In this document: positions 1 to 8,675 of the stretch, piece after piece
How positions within the stretch are numbered: the first letter of the stretch is position 1
Layout of the letters: every line of letters begins with the position of its first letter
Source of the DNA: Pyrinomonadaceae bacterium
GTDB taxonomy: Bacteria; Acidobacteriota; Blastocatellia; Pyrinomonadales; Pyrinomonadaceae
DNA: 64,000 bases
Direction of reading: 5' to 3'
NCBI GenBank assembly: GCA_021228405.1
Contig: JAJQRF010000008.1
Location: forward strand, 145,027 to 209,026
Notes under the pieces: generated by a model
The model's database searches: none
What the model was told of the DNA's origin: nothing
What the model saw: the letters and a program-made list of their open reading frames with translations, nothing else
Made by a program: the position numbers and the translations under genes

Positions 1-707
1 GCGGTATTGATCGCACCTTCGAGCGTTTGCTTGGCGGCATTGACGTTGGCGCGTGCCGTGTCGCGCGCGGTGCGGGCAACATCGCGTGCCGTGCGAAACT
101 GTTCGTAAGTTATCATCGGCGTGTCGCCCGTCGTGACCAATTCGCGATAGCGTCGTTCGTTTACTTCGGCTTGCTGTAAACTGACTTCAGCCTGCCGCAG
201 TTCGGCGAGCGCACGTTCGTAATTGGCATTTGCAACCCGCACTTCGGGAATCGTCGTCGCGTTAAAACTACCGTTCGGCGCAAGTCCGAGCCGCGCTTCG
301 GCTTGGCGAACCCCCGCAATGGCTTGATTGACGTTTGCTCTCGCTTCCGCCAGACGAAGCCGCGCATCGTTTTCGTCGAGCTTGGCAATGACTGCGCCCT
401 GCGAAACGAACTGCCCGACGTTGGCGTAAATATTCGTGACCTTTCCGGCAACTTTCGGCGCGATGTCCGAGCTTTCTTCCGCGACCAGGCTTCCCGTTGC
501 CTGAATCACGGCGGGAATTTCGCGCGCAACGGCTTTGCCCGCCGTGACCGTCACCGGCGCGGCATTGTTCGCCTCGTCGGTGTTTGAATTATTCTGCCTT
601 TCGCGGGCTGATTGAGTCGAACTGCAGGAAACACACAGAGCCGCCAACAAAACGCTTGTCAGCATTTTGAAGTTCGTCACCCGCCTTGCTAAAAATATGA
701 ACTCCAT
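1..707 (-). CDS. RND/HlyD-type efflux periplasmic adaptor, 3' end outside window
   Basis: This is the N-terminal 235 residues of a membrane-fusion (adaptor) protein that would link an inner-membrane RND or ABC pump to an outer-membrane channel. The N-terminus is basic (RR then K), followed by a hydrophobic stretch and a Cys-Ser-Ser that could be an imperfect lipobox, so it is probably an anchored periplasmic lipoprotein. A biotinyl-lipoyl-like half follows (VTVTAGKAVAREIPAVIQATGSL, read in parts, then GKVTNIYANVGQFVSQGAVIAKLD), and after it a long Ala/Glu/Arg-rich helical hairpin rich in ARANVNQA-type heptads. An internal ATG at 665 is the alternative start. The reading frame is open to the window edge, so the beta-barrel and C-terminal domains are not visible. 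The pump gene is expected next, outside the window. Confidence 0.85.
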   Translation of the reverse strand, partial: MEFIFLARRVTNFKMLTSVLLAALCVSCSSTQSARERQNNSNTDEANNAAPVTVTAGKAVAREIPAVIQATGSLVAEESSDIAPKVAGKVTNIYANVGQFVSQGAVIAKLDENDARLRLAEARANVNQAIAGVRQAEARLGLAPNGSFNATTIPEVRVANANYERALAELRQAEVSLQQAEVNERRYRELVTTGDTPMITYEQFRTARDVARTARDTARANVNAAKQTLEGAINT

Positions 708-909
708 AAAGTTTCTTTTGAAACTACGATTTTATAACAGTCAGATGATGCGATGTAAAGATTTGATTGTAAATTTTTGTCAACTAATAAATTTACGGGT
801 TTTGCGGCGCGAAATTCGCTTGCCGAATAAGGCATTTGCCGTTTGCGGAAAATGCGGAAAATGATTATAAAATTGAAGTGATTTATAAATTTTTCGAGGT
901 GAAATTATT

Positions 910-1230
910 ATGGAAGAAATTACCGCAACCGAACTTAAAAAAAAGATGGACGACGGCGAAAATGTCCAACTTATCGACGTTCGCCAACCCGATGAATTCG
1001 CGTTCGCCAAGATCGAAGGCGCAAAGCTGATCCCGCTCGGCGAGATCGTGAAAAGAATGGACGAGCTTGACGATTCGCGCGAAGCAGTCATTCAATGCAA
1101 AGCCGGCGGACGCAGTGCACAGGCGATTCAGGCTCTCCAACGCGCCGGATACAAAGGCGCACTGAAAAATATGCGCGGCGGCATCACCGCCTGGTCGAAC
1201 GAAGTCGATCCGAAAGTTCCGAAATATTGA
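910..1230 (+). CDS. Single-domain rhodanese-like sulfurtransferase
   Basis: A 106-residue stand-alone rhodanese domain, the usual size for GlpE/PspE-like proteins. The N-terminal EITATELKKKM helix and the LIDVRQPDEF strand-turn are typical. The catalytic loop is CKAGGRS with Cys63 and Arg68, so the active-site cysteine that carries the persulfide is present. No signal peptide is seen, so it is probably cytoplasmic. A good ribosome-binding site (GAGGTGA, 896-902) sits seven bases before the ATG. It stands alone, convergent with the gene at 1596-2879, and a strong hairpin follows its stop. The in vivo sulfur acceptor cannot be told from the sequence. Confidence 0.93.
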   Translation: MEEITATELKKKMDDGENVQLIDVRQPDEFAFAKIEGAKLIPLGEIVKRMDELDDSREAVIQCKAGGRSAQAIQALQRAGYKGALKNMRGGITAWSNEVDPKVPKY

Positions 1231-1238
1231 AATAACGG

Positions 1239-1307
1239 AAAACTGAAAACGGAAAGTGAAAAATGTAAGAAGGTTTTCTTCATTTTTCACTTTCCGTTTT
1301 CAGTTTT
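1239..1307. terminator. Long perfect hairpin after the rhodanese gene
   Basis: Arms of 27 bases at 1239-1265 and 1281-1307 are perfectly complementary. The 15-base loop can form five further pairs, and a T-rich tract follows on the + strand. It begins nine bases after the rhodanese stop, so it can terminate that transcript. The arms are much longer than an ordinary intrinsic terminator needs, so it may instead be a mobile palindromic (REP-like) element reused as a terminator. Confidence 0.7.
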
Positions 1308-1339
1308 ATTTTGTCGGAAAAACTCTATTTGCCGCCCGG

Positions 1340-1611
1340 CAAGAACATTTTATCAACGGATAAAATCATTTCTTCAATTGATATTTTCATTTTATCCGTT
1401 GATATTTTCTTTATGTCAAAGACATTTTCCTTCCGTCAATCGATATTTTCGTTTTGTCCGTTGATATTTTCGTTTTGTCCGTTGATATTTTCGTTTCGTC
1501 GAGCGACAAAATGAATTTATCTGTAGATATTTTCGTTTTATCTGTGGATATTTTCGTTTTATCAACCGAGAAAATGAAAATATCTATAGATATTTTCATT
1601 TTTTCTGCAAT
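1340..1611. repeat. Array A: 13 degenerate 21-bp tandem units
   Basis: Thirteen units start at 1340, 1361, 1382, 1403, 1423, 1444, 1465, 1486, 1507, 1528, 1549, 1570 and 1591. All are 21 bp except one of 20. The approximate consensus is TATTTTCGTTTTATCCGTTGA; the units at 1444 and 1465 are identical and the rest diverge. In two units (1507, 1570) the first half is replaced by its reverse complement, so pairs of units form palindromes. Because 21 is divisible by three, short frames with heptapeptide repeats stay open on both strands. I regard these as a by-product of the period, not as genes. The array runs into the stop codon of the minus-strand CMD gene. Confidence 0.9.
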
Positions 1612-2879
1612 TTTTTCCAGTCCGTCTTATAAGTTCCGTCGCCGTAAACTTCCTGATAAGTTTTCACGGCTTCGTCTTCGGAAGGAAGGCGCAGACCATC
1701 GGTAAAACGATTCATAAAGGCAAACGCGCCGGTTTGCAGAACGACTTCGAGCGCGCCTTGTTCGCCGAATTCCTTTTTCACTTTTTCAAAATCCGCATCC
1801 GTCACCGACGAAGGTTCCTTCGTCAGTTTCCGCGCAAATTCGACCGCCGTCAGTTCTCGCGGAGTCAAAGCCGAATCGTCTTTTTTCATCGCCAAAAGCT
1901 TCGCCGGATCAACGCCGAGTCCGCGCAAGCCCTTGACCTGATGAAGCGTGCAATAACGGCAGCCGTTGACCATCGAAACGGCAAACGAGATTTGAAGCTG
2001 AATATTTCGTTCGATCGACCAGTTTTGACGGTTGGCAAAACCGAATTCGCGCCACGCCTGACCGAGCGCGGGAACACGCAGAAACGCGCGTTGCGAATTG
2101 GCGATGCCCAAACCCAAACCTTGCGACGCGGGCTGATTTGCCGCCGCTTTCGCATTTTCCAGAACCGTCACCGCCTGATTCATTTCCGTGTCCGAAACGA
2201 GCGCGACCCGCGCCAGCGGTGCAACGGTTTTATTGACCGAAGCCGCCATTTTCGGCGATTTATCGTTCAAAACCCATTCTTCGACGGGCAGGTTCGTCGC
2301 CTCGGCAAAACGCACGAAATGATTAAAGAAACAAACCGTCATCGTCAGTTCGATGAGTTGCGAATCGTTGTAAACGCCGCTCGTCCGCGCAAAATCCGCG
2401 TCCGAAACGCCGTGAATGTCGTTCGTTAATTTGTCGGCATATTCGAGCGCAAGCCGTTCGGCTTCGGTCATCGAAGCCGAATTTTCCCAATTTTTCAGCA
2501 AACTTTGTCCTTTTTCGCTCGCCCGAAGCCAGCGGTTCGTGTGCGCGAAAAGATACGGGCTTTTATAGATTTGCGCGATCTTCAAACCCATCGCCATTTT
2601 CGTTTCGGGCGCAACCGTTCCGCCGAAAAGAAACGTCTGCACGAGATTGGCAAACTGCGGCGCGGCTTTCGTGTTCTGTGCGGCGGCTTTGATGTAGTTC
2701 GGCACGTTCGCGCTTTCCAAAGCGTCGGCGTTCTTTATGTCCTTAACTTCCGCCAAACCGACCCGCGGTTTCGCATTGACCTTATTCCGCGCCATTTTTT
2801 CCAATTCGCCGAGCGGATTTTTCGCCAAAACCGAAACTGCCAACGCCGTCATCAAAACGAAAATCGTTAAAAATCTCAT
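1596..2879 (-). CDS. Exported tandem carboxymuconolactone decarboxylase/AhpD-like protein
   Basis: 427 residues with a signal peptide (MRFLTIFVLMTALAVSVLA) followed by two helical CMD/AhpD-type halves. The C-terminal half carries the redox motif CRYCTLH (Cys307, Cys310, His313), similar to the CxxC of alkylhydroperoxidase D. The N-terminal half (about 75-200) has the fold-typical helices but no CxxC, so it is probably a structural, degenerate copy. A peroxidase or disulfide-redox role in the periplasm is an inference from the family. AAGGGAAGGA before the ATG supports the start. It is the second gene of a two-gene minus-strand operon, 18 bp after the gene at 2898-3398. Its stop codon lies inside repeat array A. 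Confidence 0.8.
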   Translation of the reverse strand: MRFLTIFVLMTALAVSVLAKNPLGELEKMARNKVNAKPRVGLAEVKDIKNADALESANVPNYIKAAAQNTKAAPQFANLVQTFLFGGTVAPETKMAMGLKIAQIYKSPYLFAHTNRWLRASEKGQSLLKNWENSASMTEAERLALEYADKLTNDIHGVSDADFARTSGVYNDSQLIELTMTVCFFNHFVRFAEATNLPVEEWVLNDKSPKMAASVNKTVAPLARVALVSDTEMNQAVTVLENAKAAANQPASQGLGLGIANSQRAFLRVPALGQAWREFGFANRQNWSIERNIQLQISFAVSMVNGCRYCTLHQVKGLRGLGVDPAKLLAMKKDDSALTPRELTAVEFARKLTKEPSSVTDADFEKVKKEFGEQGALEVVLQTGAFAFMNRFTDGLRLPSEDEAVKTYQEVYGDGTYKTDWKKLQKK

Positions 2880-2897
2880 TGTTTTTCCTTCCCTTTT

Positions 2898-3398
2898 TTA
2901 GTCCAGACTGTATTCAAAATTAAATCTTCCGATGTAGATTTTTCCTTTTTTATCGATCGGCGGTTCGATCAGAAAAGAATAGATCGGACCTTTTTTCGAT
3001 TCGGTTTTCGCTTTTGTCGCGCCGATCAGCTCGCCGTCCTTCGCGTAATAAAACATCACGCGCAGAGTTTCGTCGTCGATGCGCTGATAACCGAAAATGT
3101 AATCGCCGGGTTTGAGCGTGAGTTCGCCGACATTCAATGTCGAAGAAGTGCGCAGGAAATGCGTATATTTTCCGTCCGCTTCGTAACCAGCCGTGATGAT
3201 GACAACGCCGAAAATCTGATTTTTCCCGTCCGAAATGCCCGAAGCTGTCCGCAATTCGGTTTCGATGTCTTCCTTGATGACGGGAGCTTTTTCGGGAACG
3301 CTTTTCTGCAAATCGGCGTTCGCCATCTTTTTCCAATCCTGCGCAAAAACGCTCAGGGAGAACATCAGAACAAAAAGTAAAACTGTAAAGGTTTTCAT
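2898..3398 (-). CDS. Exported protein of unknown function
   Basis: 166 residues with a clear Sec signal peptide ending FSLSVFAQ. The mature part is beta-rich with no cysteines and no motif I recognise; it alternates short hydrophobic strands (FGVVIITAGYEADGKY, GDYIFGYQRIDDETL, IYIGRFNFEYSLD). That pattern suits a small beta-sandwich or lipocalin-like fold, but this is only an impression. It lies 18 bp upstream of the CMD-domain gene on the same strand, so the two are probably cotranscribed and both act outside the cytoplasm. I do not assign a function. Confidence 0.75.
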   Translation of the reverse strand: MKTFTVLLFVLMFSLSVFAQDWKKMANADLQKSVPEKAPVIKEDIETELRTASGISDGKNQIFGVVIITAGYEADGKYTHFLRTSSTLNVGELTLKPGDYIFGYQRIDDETLRVMFYYAKDGELIGATKAKTESKKGPIYSFLIEPPIDKKGKIYIGRFNFEYSLD

Positions 3399-3505
3399 AA
3401 AATTAGTTAGAAAATGTAATGCAGTCGAATACGGATTTTTCCAGATTTTTATTTAATACTTATCAGCCAAAATCCGTCTGATCTGCCCGATTCGCGTTTC
3501 CCGTC

Positions 3506-6500
3506 TTAAAACATAAATTTCACGCTTGCCTGCATCGTGCGCGGCTCGAAAGCCTGCGTTGATTTCCCGAAATTTGCCAGCGAAAGATCGGCGTTCGGCA
3601 AATACAGGTTGACCGTGTTCAAAGCGTTAAAGGCTTCGAGCTTCAAGATCAGACATTTCGTTTCGGTAAACAAAAACTTGCGTCCGACCGAAACGTCGAG
3701 CGACATATAACGCGGTCCGCGAAACGTATTTCTTCCCAGATTTCCGTCCGTTCCCGGTGTCGGGGTCGGAAAATCGTTGCGCGTAAACAAGCCGTTGATA
3801 AAATCAGCGTTGCTGAACCCGGTGCGGATATTTGCCGGAGCATTCGGACGGTCGTAAAATCCGCCGCCGACCGCGCCGCCGCCGCCGTCACGGTTATAAT
3901 CACCGCCCGCGCTCGAAGCCGCGCCGTTCCAAACCGAAAACGGTCTGCCCGATTGTGCCGTAAAGATTCCTGAAATCTGCCAGTTTTTCAACAAGCTTGC
4001 CGTCCAACCGTTTTGTTTTGTCCAGAACGTCGGCGACCAAACGCCCGCAAACGAGAAGCGGTGCGGAATGTCGAACAGGCTTCGGGCACGTTCGCACCGC
4101 AGACAATCGACGTTTTGCGCGCCTTTCCCGGGTTCGGAGTTGTCCGCAAATTGTCCCGTCGAAGTGTCCGAAGAAGTGTCGAGCCATTTTGAAAAACGAT
4201 AGTTCGCCTGCACCGAAAAGCCTTTTGAAAATCCTCGGCGCAGTTCCAGAGTCCCGCCGTGATAGCTCGAATTTACGCCGTTCGTGACGAACAGAAGCGT
4301 TCCGAAATTCGGATTGATGCGGTCTTCCACGCCGTCGAGCAGATCGCCGCGAAAACGATTGATGTCGTCGATTCTTTCGAGATTTACGCCGATCGTGCCG
4401 TTATAGCCCGCTTCGAGCACCCAACCGTCGAAAAGCTGACGCTGAACGTTCAAAAAGAAACTTTCGCTATATTGCGTTTTGATCGTCGGATTGACGACAA
4501 ACCCGGTCGGACGCGGCGCACGTTGTCCCGGAAGCGGATTGATGCCGCCGAACCGATTCAAACCGCGTGCAAATTCGGCATTGAACGGAACGGGAATGCC
4601 GTAGAGAATGACCGTTCCGAAACCCTGGCTCGGATTCGTCGCGTTCGGCTGTGCAACGATCTGCACCGCATCGGGCGGAAGCGCACGCGCTCCGGCAATC
4701 GATTGCCCGTGATGCGGTTGATAGGCGAGCGAAAATCCGGCGCGAATCGAGCTTTTATTGTCGCCGAACGGATCGAACGCAACGCCGACACGCGGCGAAA
4801 AATTCTTTAATTCGGGTTTGTAAAGGCGTTCGACGCGACCGACCGCCGCGTTTGCGATCCGTTCGCGGAAATTGCTTCCCTGTCCCAGAATGATCGATGA
4901 AAGCAGTCCTTCGCGCTCTTTTGCGTCGCCGAAATAATCCCAGCGAACGCCGAGATTCAGATTGATTCGGTCGTTAAATTTCCAATCGTCCTGTGCGAAA
5001 ACGCCGGCTTCGATGAGGCGGAAATAACGCGGAAATCCGGTCGGCTGTCCCGTGTTCGGATTAACCGTCAAAGTCTGTCGAAAAGGCTGATCGTTGATAA
5101 AACTCAAAAGACTCGTAAACGTATAGCTTCCCGCCGATGCCGGACCGAGTGAAAGACCTTTGAAGATTCTGCGTCCTTCACCGCCGAAACGAATCGTGTG
5201 ATCGCCTTTGACGAGCGAAAACGTGTTGCGGATTTCATAAGTGCGGAGTTTTGTCCGCGAATTGAAGCTGTCGCCGAACGGCGCAGTAATTCCCGTGATC
5301 GTAATTTCGGGAACAACGGCTTCGTCGTTTCCGCGTCCCGTGTTGACAAATCCCGCCGAAAAACGCAGATCGTTGACCGCTTTTGTCCAACTGTGCGTAT
5401 AACCGAAATTGAAGTTTCCGAACGCGCCGTCGAAAAACCCGCGCTGACCGCGCACCGCTTTTCCGTTGGTCGCGGCGGAAGAACTTGTCCCGCCTTCGTC
5501 GCGCTGATATTCGGCGATCCAGCGTCCTGAAATTTTGTCTTTATCGCCATTAAATGAATGATCGATACGCGCCAGATATTGATCCGAACGGATATAATCG
5601 CGCAAATTTACACTTGCCGTTCCCGTTGCGGGAATGACGACATTGTTGATCGTCAGATTGGTCTGATTTTGATAACCGCTTCCGGCACGGTTCGGTGTCG
5701 GCGCGGCATAATTTTGAAATAGTCGATTAGCAATATTGTTCGGGCGGGTGCTTGCGACGTAATTTCTTAGTTCGGGCGTTTCGACCTGAAAAGAAAAAGC
5801 CCGTGCCAAAGCGTTTTTAGAGCCTTCGTAGCTTCCGAAAAAGAACGTTTTCTTTTTGCGGATTGCACCGCCGAGGCTTGCGCCGTATTGATTGAAAACC
5901 TGCGGAGCGCGTTGCGCAGCGAAAAAGTTTCGTGCATTCAACGCCGCGTTGCGATGATATTCCCAAAGCTGTCCGCGCAATTCGTTCGTGCCCGATTTCG
6001 TCCGCATATTAATAACCGAACCGTTTCCGCGTCCGAATTCCGCCGAAAAATTATTTGTCTGAACCTGAACTTCCTCGATGACCTCGACGCTCGGCACGAT
6101 CGCGGGTTCGCCTGTGTTGTTGGCGTTCACATTAACCGCGCCGTCCAAAACGTAATTGTTTCCGCGATAACGGTTTCCGTTGACCGTCACGACGGGCGAG
6201 TTGGTCAATTTCGTCGAATTTGCCGCGCCCGGAATCGCCGTCGCTCCGGCTGAAAGCTTGGTCAGCGCGAAAACGTCGCGTTGCGGCAAAGGCAGTTCGA
6301 CGACGGCTTGACGCGTAAAAGTGTCGGAAAGACGCGCTTCATTTGAAACCTGCGCAACGGCTTCATCGCCGCCGACCTGCACGATCGTCTGCACTTCGCC
6401 GACTTCCATTTTGACGTTCAACTCGGAAGTCTGACCCACATTGAGCTTCAGATTTCTCAATTCGTAGGTCTTAAAACCGGGAATGCGGACGAAGATCGTA

Positions 6501-6748
6501 TAACTTCCCGAAGGCAGACTCGGAAAAACGAATTCGCCGCTTTCATTGGTCGTCGTCGTGCTGATCTGTGCCGTCGCCTCGTTTTGGGCGACAACCGCCG
6601 TTGCCACGATCACGTTTCCCGCGCTGTCCGCAATCGTGCCGCGCAATGACGTTTCGGTGATCTGTGCGCTTGTCTTAAGCGAAAAGCAAAGACACAAAAA
6701 CAGCGAAACAAACAGTATTTTGCCGAAATAAAATACTACTCTACTCAT
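3506..6748 (-). CDS. Oar-like TonB-dependent receptor with carboxypeptidase-regulatory domain
   Basis: 1080 residues. A signal peptide (to about 29) is followed by a CarboxypepD_reg/CNA-B-like beta domain (about 30-115: LRGTIADSAGNVIVATAVV, then GSYTIFVRIPGFKTYELRNL). Next come a TonB plug-like segment (about 140-290, with NGNRYRGNNYVLDG and NNFSAEFGRGNGSVINMRTK) and a long beta-barrel ending in phenylalanine, as outer-membrane proteins do. This architecture is the Oar-like family that is greatly expanded in Acidobacteria. It would take up a large substrate across the outer membrane using TonB energy; the substrate cannot be read from sequence. It is monocistronic as far as can be seen. Confidence 0.92.
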   Translation of the reverse strand: MSRVVFYFGKILFVSLFLCLCFSLKTSAQITETSLRGTIADSAGNVIVATAVVAQNEATAQISTTTTNESGEFVFPSLPSGSYTIFVRIPGFKTYELRNLKLNVGQTSELNVKMEVGEVQTIVQVGGDEAVAQVSNEARLSDTFTRQAVVELPLPQRDVFALTKLSAGATAIPGAANSTKLTNSPVVTVNGNRYRGNNYVLDGAVNVNANNTGEPAIVPSVEVIEEVQVQTNNFSAEFGRGNGSVINMRTKSGTNELRGQLWEYHRNAALNARNFFAAQRAPQVFNQYGASLGGAIRKKKTFFFGSYEGSKNALARAFSFQVETPELRNYVASTRPNNIANRLFQNYAAPTPNRAGSGYQNQTNLTINNVVIPATGTASVNLRDYIRSDQYLARIDHSFNGDKDKISGRWIAEYQRDEGGTSSSAATNGKAVRGQRGFFDGAFGNFNFGYTHSWTKAVNDLRFSAGFVNTGRGNDEAVVPEITITGITAPFGDSFNSRTKLRTYEIRNTFSLVKGDHTIRFGGEGRRIFKGLSLGPASAGSYTFTSLLSFINDQPFRQTLTVNPNTGQPTGFPRYFRLIEAGVFAQDDWKFNDRINLNLGVRWDYFGDAKEREGLLSSIILGQGSNFRERIANAAVGRVERLYKPELKNFSPRVGVAFDPFGDNKSSIRAGFSLAYQPHHGQSIAGARALPPDAVQIVAQPNATNPSQGFGTVILYGIPVPFNAEFARGLNRFGGINPLPGQRAPRPTGFVVNPTIKTQYSESFFLNVQRQLFDGWVLEAGYNGTIGVNLERIDDINRFRGDLLDGVEDRINPNFGTLLFVTNGVNSSYHGGTLELRRGFSKGFSVQANYRFSKWLDTSSDTSTGQFADNSEPGKGAQNVDCLRCERARSLFDIPHRFSFAGVWSPTFWTKQNGWTASLLKNWQISGIFTAQSGRPFSVWNGAASSAGGDYNRDGGGGAVGGGFYDRPNAPANIRTGFSNADFINGLFTRNDFPTPTPGTDGNLGRNTFRGPRYMSLDVSVGRKFLFTETKCLILKLEAFNALNTVNLYLPNADLSLANFGKSTQAFEPRTMQASVKFMF

Positions 6749-7216
6749 ATTTTTAAAAGATTCAGGTCGATTTTTTGGAATTTAGACTTTGTTTTTATAG
6801 CAGACAAAAGTCTGGAAAGCAAGCTTTTTTTTATATTTTATCGGGTTTTTCAAAATTTAATATTAACCCGCGATTGCCCCCGGAAACCGACTTTTAAGAT
6901 TTCGATCCGTCCGGCACCCGGTTTTTCCCTTTTTGCTGATCGCCATTAAAAAGTTGTCAGCATTCGGGTTATAAAAAATTTAATTATTCATTTTGACAAA
7001 ACCATAGGTAAAAATATAAATTTTAAACATACTTACTTTGATTTTTTAACTGTCCGCCATACAAAACTTTTTATTTCGGCATTATACAATCGCGTATTTT
7101 GTGAACTAGGGCAGAATAAAGATTTTCATATTGATCTTTATGGCTTCTACATTGTGGTTGGAAAACTTTAGAAAGTTTTTTGATCATTCTAAATTTCCAC
7201 GATAAGGAGAACAGAT
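6749..7216. other. AT-rich intergenic region between divergent genes
   Basis: 468 bp between the TonB receptor (minus) and the small Tat protein (plus). It must hold both promoters, but I cannot place either with confidence. A short terminator-like hairpin (AAAACTTT at 7162-7169 pairing with AAAGTTTT at 7172-7179, followed by T residues) sits 35 bp before the plus-strand gene and could act as an attenuator or be a chance A/T palindrome. A strong ribosome-binding site AAGGAGA precedes the ATG at 7217. I see no ORF or repeat here. Confidence 0.5.
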
Positions 7217-7426
7217 ATGAATAAAATTGAACCAAACGATACGGTCAGAGAGAGTAAGTTGATCGATCGCCGCTTTTTTCTAAAAGCTTCTACGTCCGTT
7301 GTCGCCGCTGCTGCGGCAGTCACAGCGATCCCGGCAATGGTCAGAGAAGAATCTACCGAAACTCCCCCCAGTGTTTCAAACGATACAACAAATAAACAAT
7401 GGAAAGCCGGTTGGATGGCATTTTAA
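7217..7426 (+). CDS. Small protein with twin-arginine signal
   Basis: 69 residues consisting almost entirely of a Tat-type signal: an N-region containing DRRFFLKAS, an Ala/Val-rich hydrophobic core (VVAAAAAVTAIPA), then only about 33 residues ending KAGWMAF. The AAGGAGA site five to ten bases upstream makes translation likely. Short Tat-leader proteins sometimes accompany a larger partner that is exported with them. Here the partner would be the gene at 7531, about 100 bp downstream on the same strand, which has no signal of its own. That link is inference. Confidence 0.7.
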   Translation: MNKIEPNDTVRESKLIDRRFFLKASTSVVAAAAAVTAIPAMVREESTETPPSVSNDTTNKQWKAGWMAF

Positions 7427-7530
7427 GCTAAAACCCCGACTTTTCCCTGTTTTTTCATCGGCTTTCGTTCTTTCGTAAAGACCGGAGAGCCTTCCGTTAC
7501 AATTTAAACAAACAAATTTGGAGAATAAAT

Positions 7531-8289
7531 ATGTCTAAGAGTATACGTGTATCTACAGTTGAGAACCTGGTTAAACCTATTGCCGACCCTTCAGTTCCTT
7601 TTGTCCGGACAGTTATTGACGGGTATTTTCTAAACATTACAAATCTTTGGTCAAACACGATCGTCGTGAGGTGGCTGGTCGTTTGCGCCCGTCCCGACGT
7701 GGCAGGACAAGCCCCGGGTGAAGTAATTAATGATCGAACTTACACGACATCGGCGTTCTTAGCTCCGGCAAATCATAATGTAATTTGGGATATTACCGGC
7801 GGACCCTCTTTCGGGCAAACCGATGTCAGTGAACTGCAATATATCGGAAGAAGCGAGTGTAACTACTTCTATCTGACCAGAGCCTATAAGATGTGTCGCG
7901 GTTGGACGGCACAACTCGCGGTTTTACCGTTTTTGGGCAATCCGAACATTTTGCTGAATCCGAAATTGGAGATTCGTTCACACATCAGTTTGGCGATCAC
8001 CGATTTGGGCGCACCGCCGACCGTCAACACACAAATTCCGGTTTTGCTTTCGGCTGAACAACGCGGAACTTTCGTTCCATACAACAACCCGTTTACGACG
8101 AATGTTGCCGAGGTAAGCCAGTTGAACACTTCGCTGTCGCTCGGTTCGGGTCAAGCGGAAAATAACATTCTGTGGACTCCGACACCGAATCCGATTCCCG
8201 CAAATGTTTCGGCGTTTGCAACAAGCAACGGAATTGTTCCGCCTTCTACGCTGGAACCGTTCGTTGACGTTATCAGAAATCTTGTCTAA
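7531..8289 (+). CDS. Protein of unknown function, possible partner of the small Tat protein
   Basis: 252 residues with no signal peptide, no transmembrane segment and no motif I recognise. The sequence is rich in Asn, Pro, Thr and short beta-like stretches (FLNITNLWSNTIVVRWLVV, then PANHNVIWDITGGPS), with a central C-N-Y-F-Y-L-T-R segment and one further cysteine in MCRGW. Such composition suits a beta-sandwich. The start is supported by GGAG ahead of the ATG. It follows the 69-residue Tat protein by 104 bp, and a strong terminator follows it, so the pair is probably one transcription unit. Confidence 0.75.
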   Translation: MSKSIRVSTVENLVKPIADPSVPFVRTVIDGYFLNITNLWSNTIVVRWLVVCARPDVAGQAPGEVINDRTYTTSAFLAPANHNVIWDITGGPSFGQTDVSELQYIGRSECNYFYLTRAYKMCRGWTAQLAVLPFLGNPNILLNPKLEIRSHISLAITDLGAPPTVNTQIPVLLSAEQRGTFVPYNNPFTTNVAEVSQLNTSLSLGSGQAENNILWTPTPNPIPANVSAFATSNGIVPPSTLEPFVDVIRNLV

Positions 8290-8311
8290 TCAGATTTCAG
8301 TTCGTTTGAGA

Positions 8312-8345
8312 AGAAAACGCGGAGTCTGCAAGCTCCGCGTTTTCT
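8312..8345 (+). terminator. Intrinsic terminator
   Basis: A 13-bp perfect stem, AGAAAACGCGGAG with its complement at 8333-8345, has an 8-base loop and a short T run. It lies 22 bases after the stop of the 7531-8289 gene. Confidence 0.85.
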
Positions 8346-8374
8346 CTTTTGAAGCGGTTTTCGATACCATCGTT

Positions 8375-8668
8375 TTATGAAAGTTTTATTTCATCGCTCA
8401 GTTTGACGATCTTCATATTTTCTTCGACCTTTGTGCGGCAGGAAATCACGTCCTTTTGCTTATCTTCCTTTTTGATCGAAACCTTGCAGTTCAAACAATC
8501 TCCGTTCCAGCAAAAATCGCCGTAGGAAACGGTTTCGATGGAAAGATACTGGAAACAGCGCAAAAGCGAATTATTTTCAGGAACCTGGCGTTTTTCGCCT
8601 TCGATCTCGATTTCGACAAGTCTTTCAAACGGCTCGAAAGCATCTTTTATATCTTCAAAATTCAGCAT
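8375..8668 (-). CDS. [2Fe-2S] ferredoxin-like protein
   Basis: 97 residues with four cysteines spaced as in plant-type ferredoxin domains: Cys53-X4-Cys58-X2-Cys61-X15-Cys77 (FCWNGDCLNC and ISCRTK). It lacks the extra domains of succinate dehydrogenase or formate dehydrogenase subunits, so it is a stand-alone electron carrier or the small subunit of a redox enzyme not seen here. The order LysR regulator (9587 to 8676) then this gene, separated by 7 bp, shows one operon with the regulator first. The redox partner is unknown. Confidence 0.82.
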   Translation of the reverse strand: MLNFEDIKDAFEPFERLVEIEIEGEKRQVPENNSLLRCFQYLSIETVSYGDFCWNGDCLNCKVSIKKEDKQKDVISCRTKVEENMKIVKLSDEIKLS

Positions 8669-8675
8669 TATTTTA

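Noticed and set aside
667..864. Plus-strand frame of 65 codons before the rhodanese gene
   Set aside because: It overlaps the start of the adaptor gene on the other strand, has a basic random-looking composition and no ribosome site.
1311..1705. Overlapping open frames on both strands through array A with heptapeptide repeats (SVDIFVL, KISTDKT)
   Set aside because: They stay open because the 21-bp unit is a multiple of three. They lack ribosome-binding sites, overlap each other and run into the neighbouring gene.
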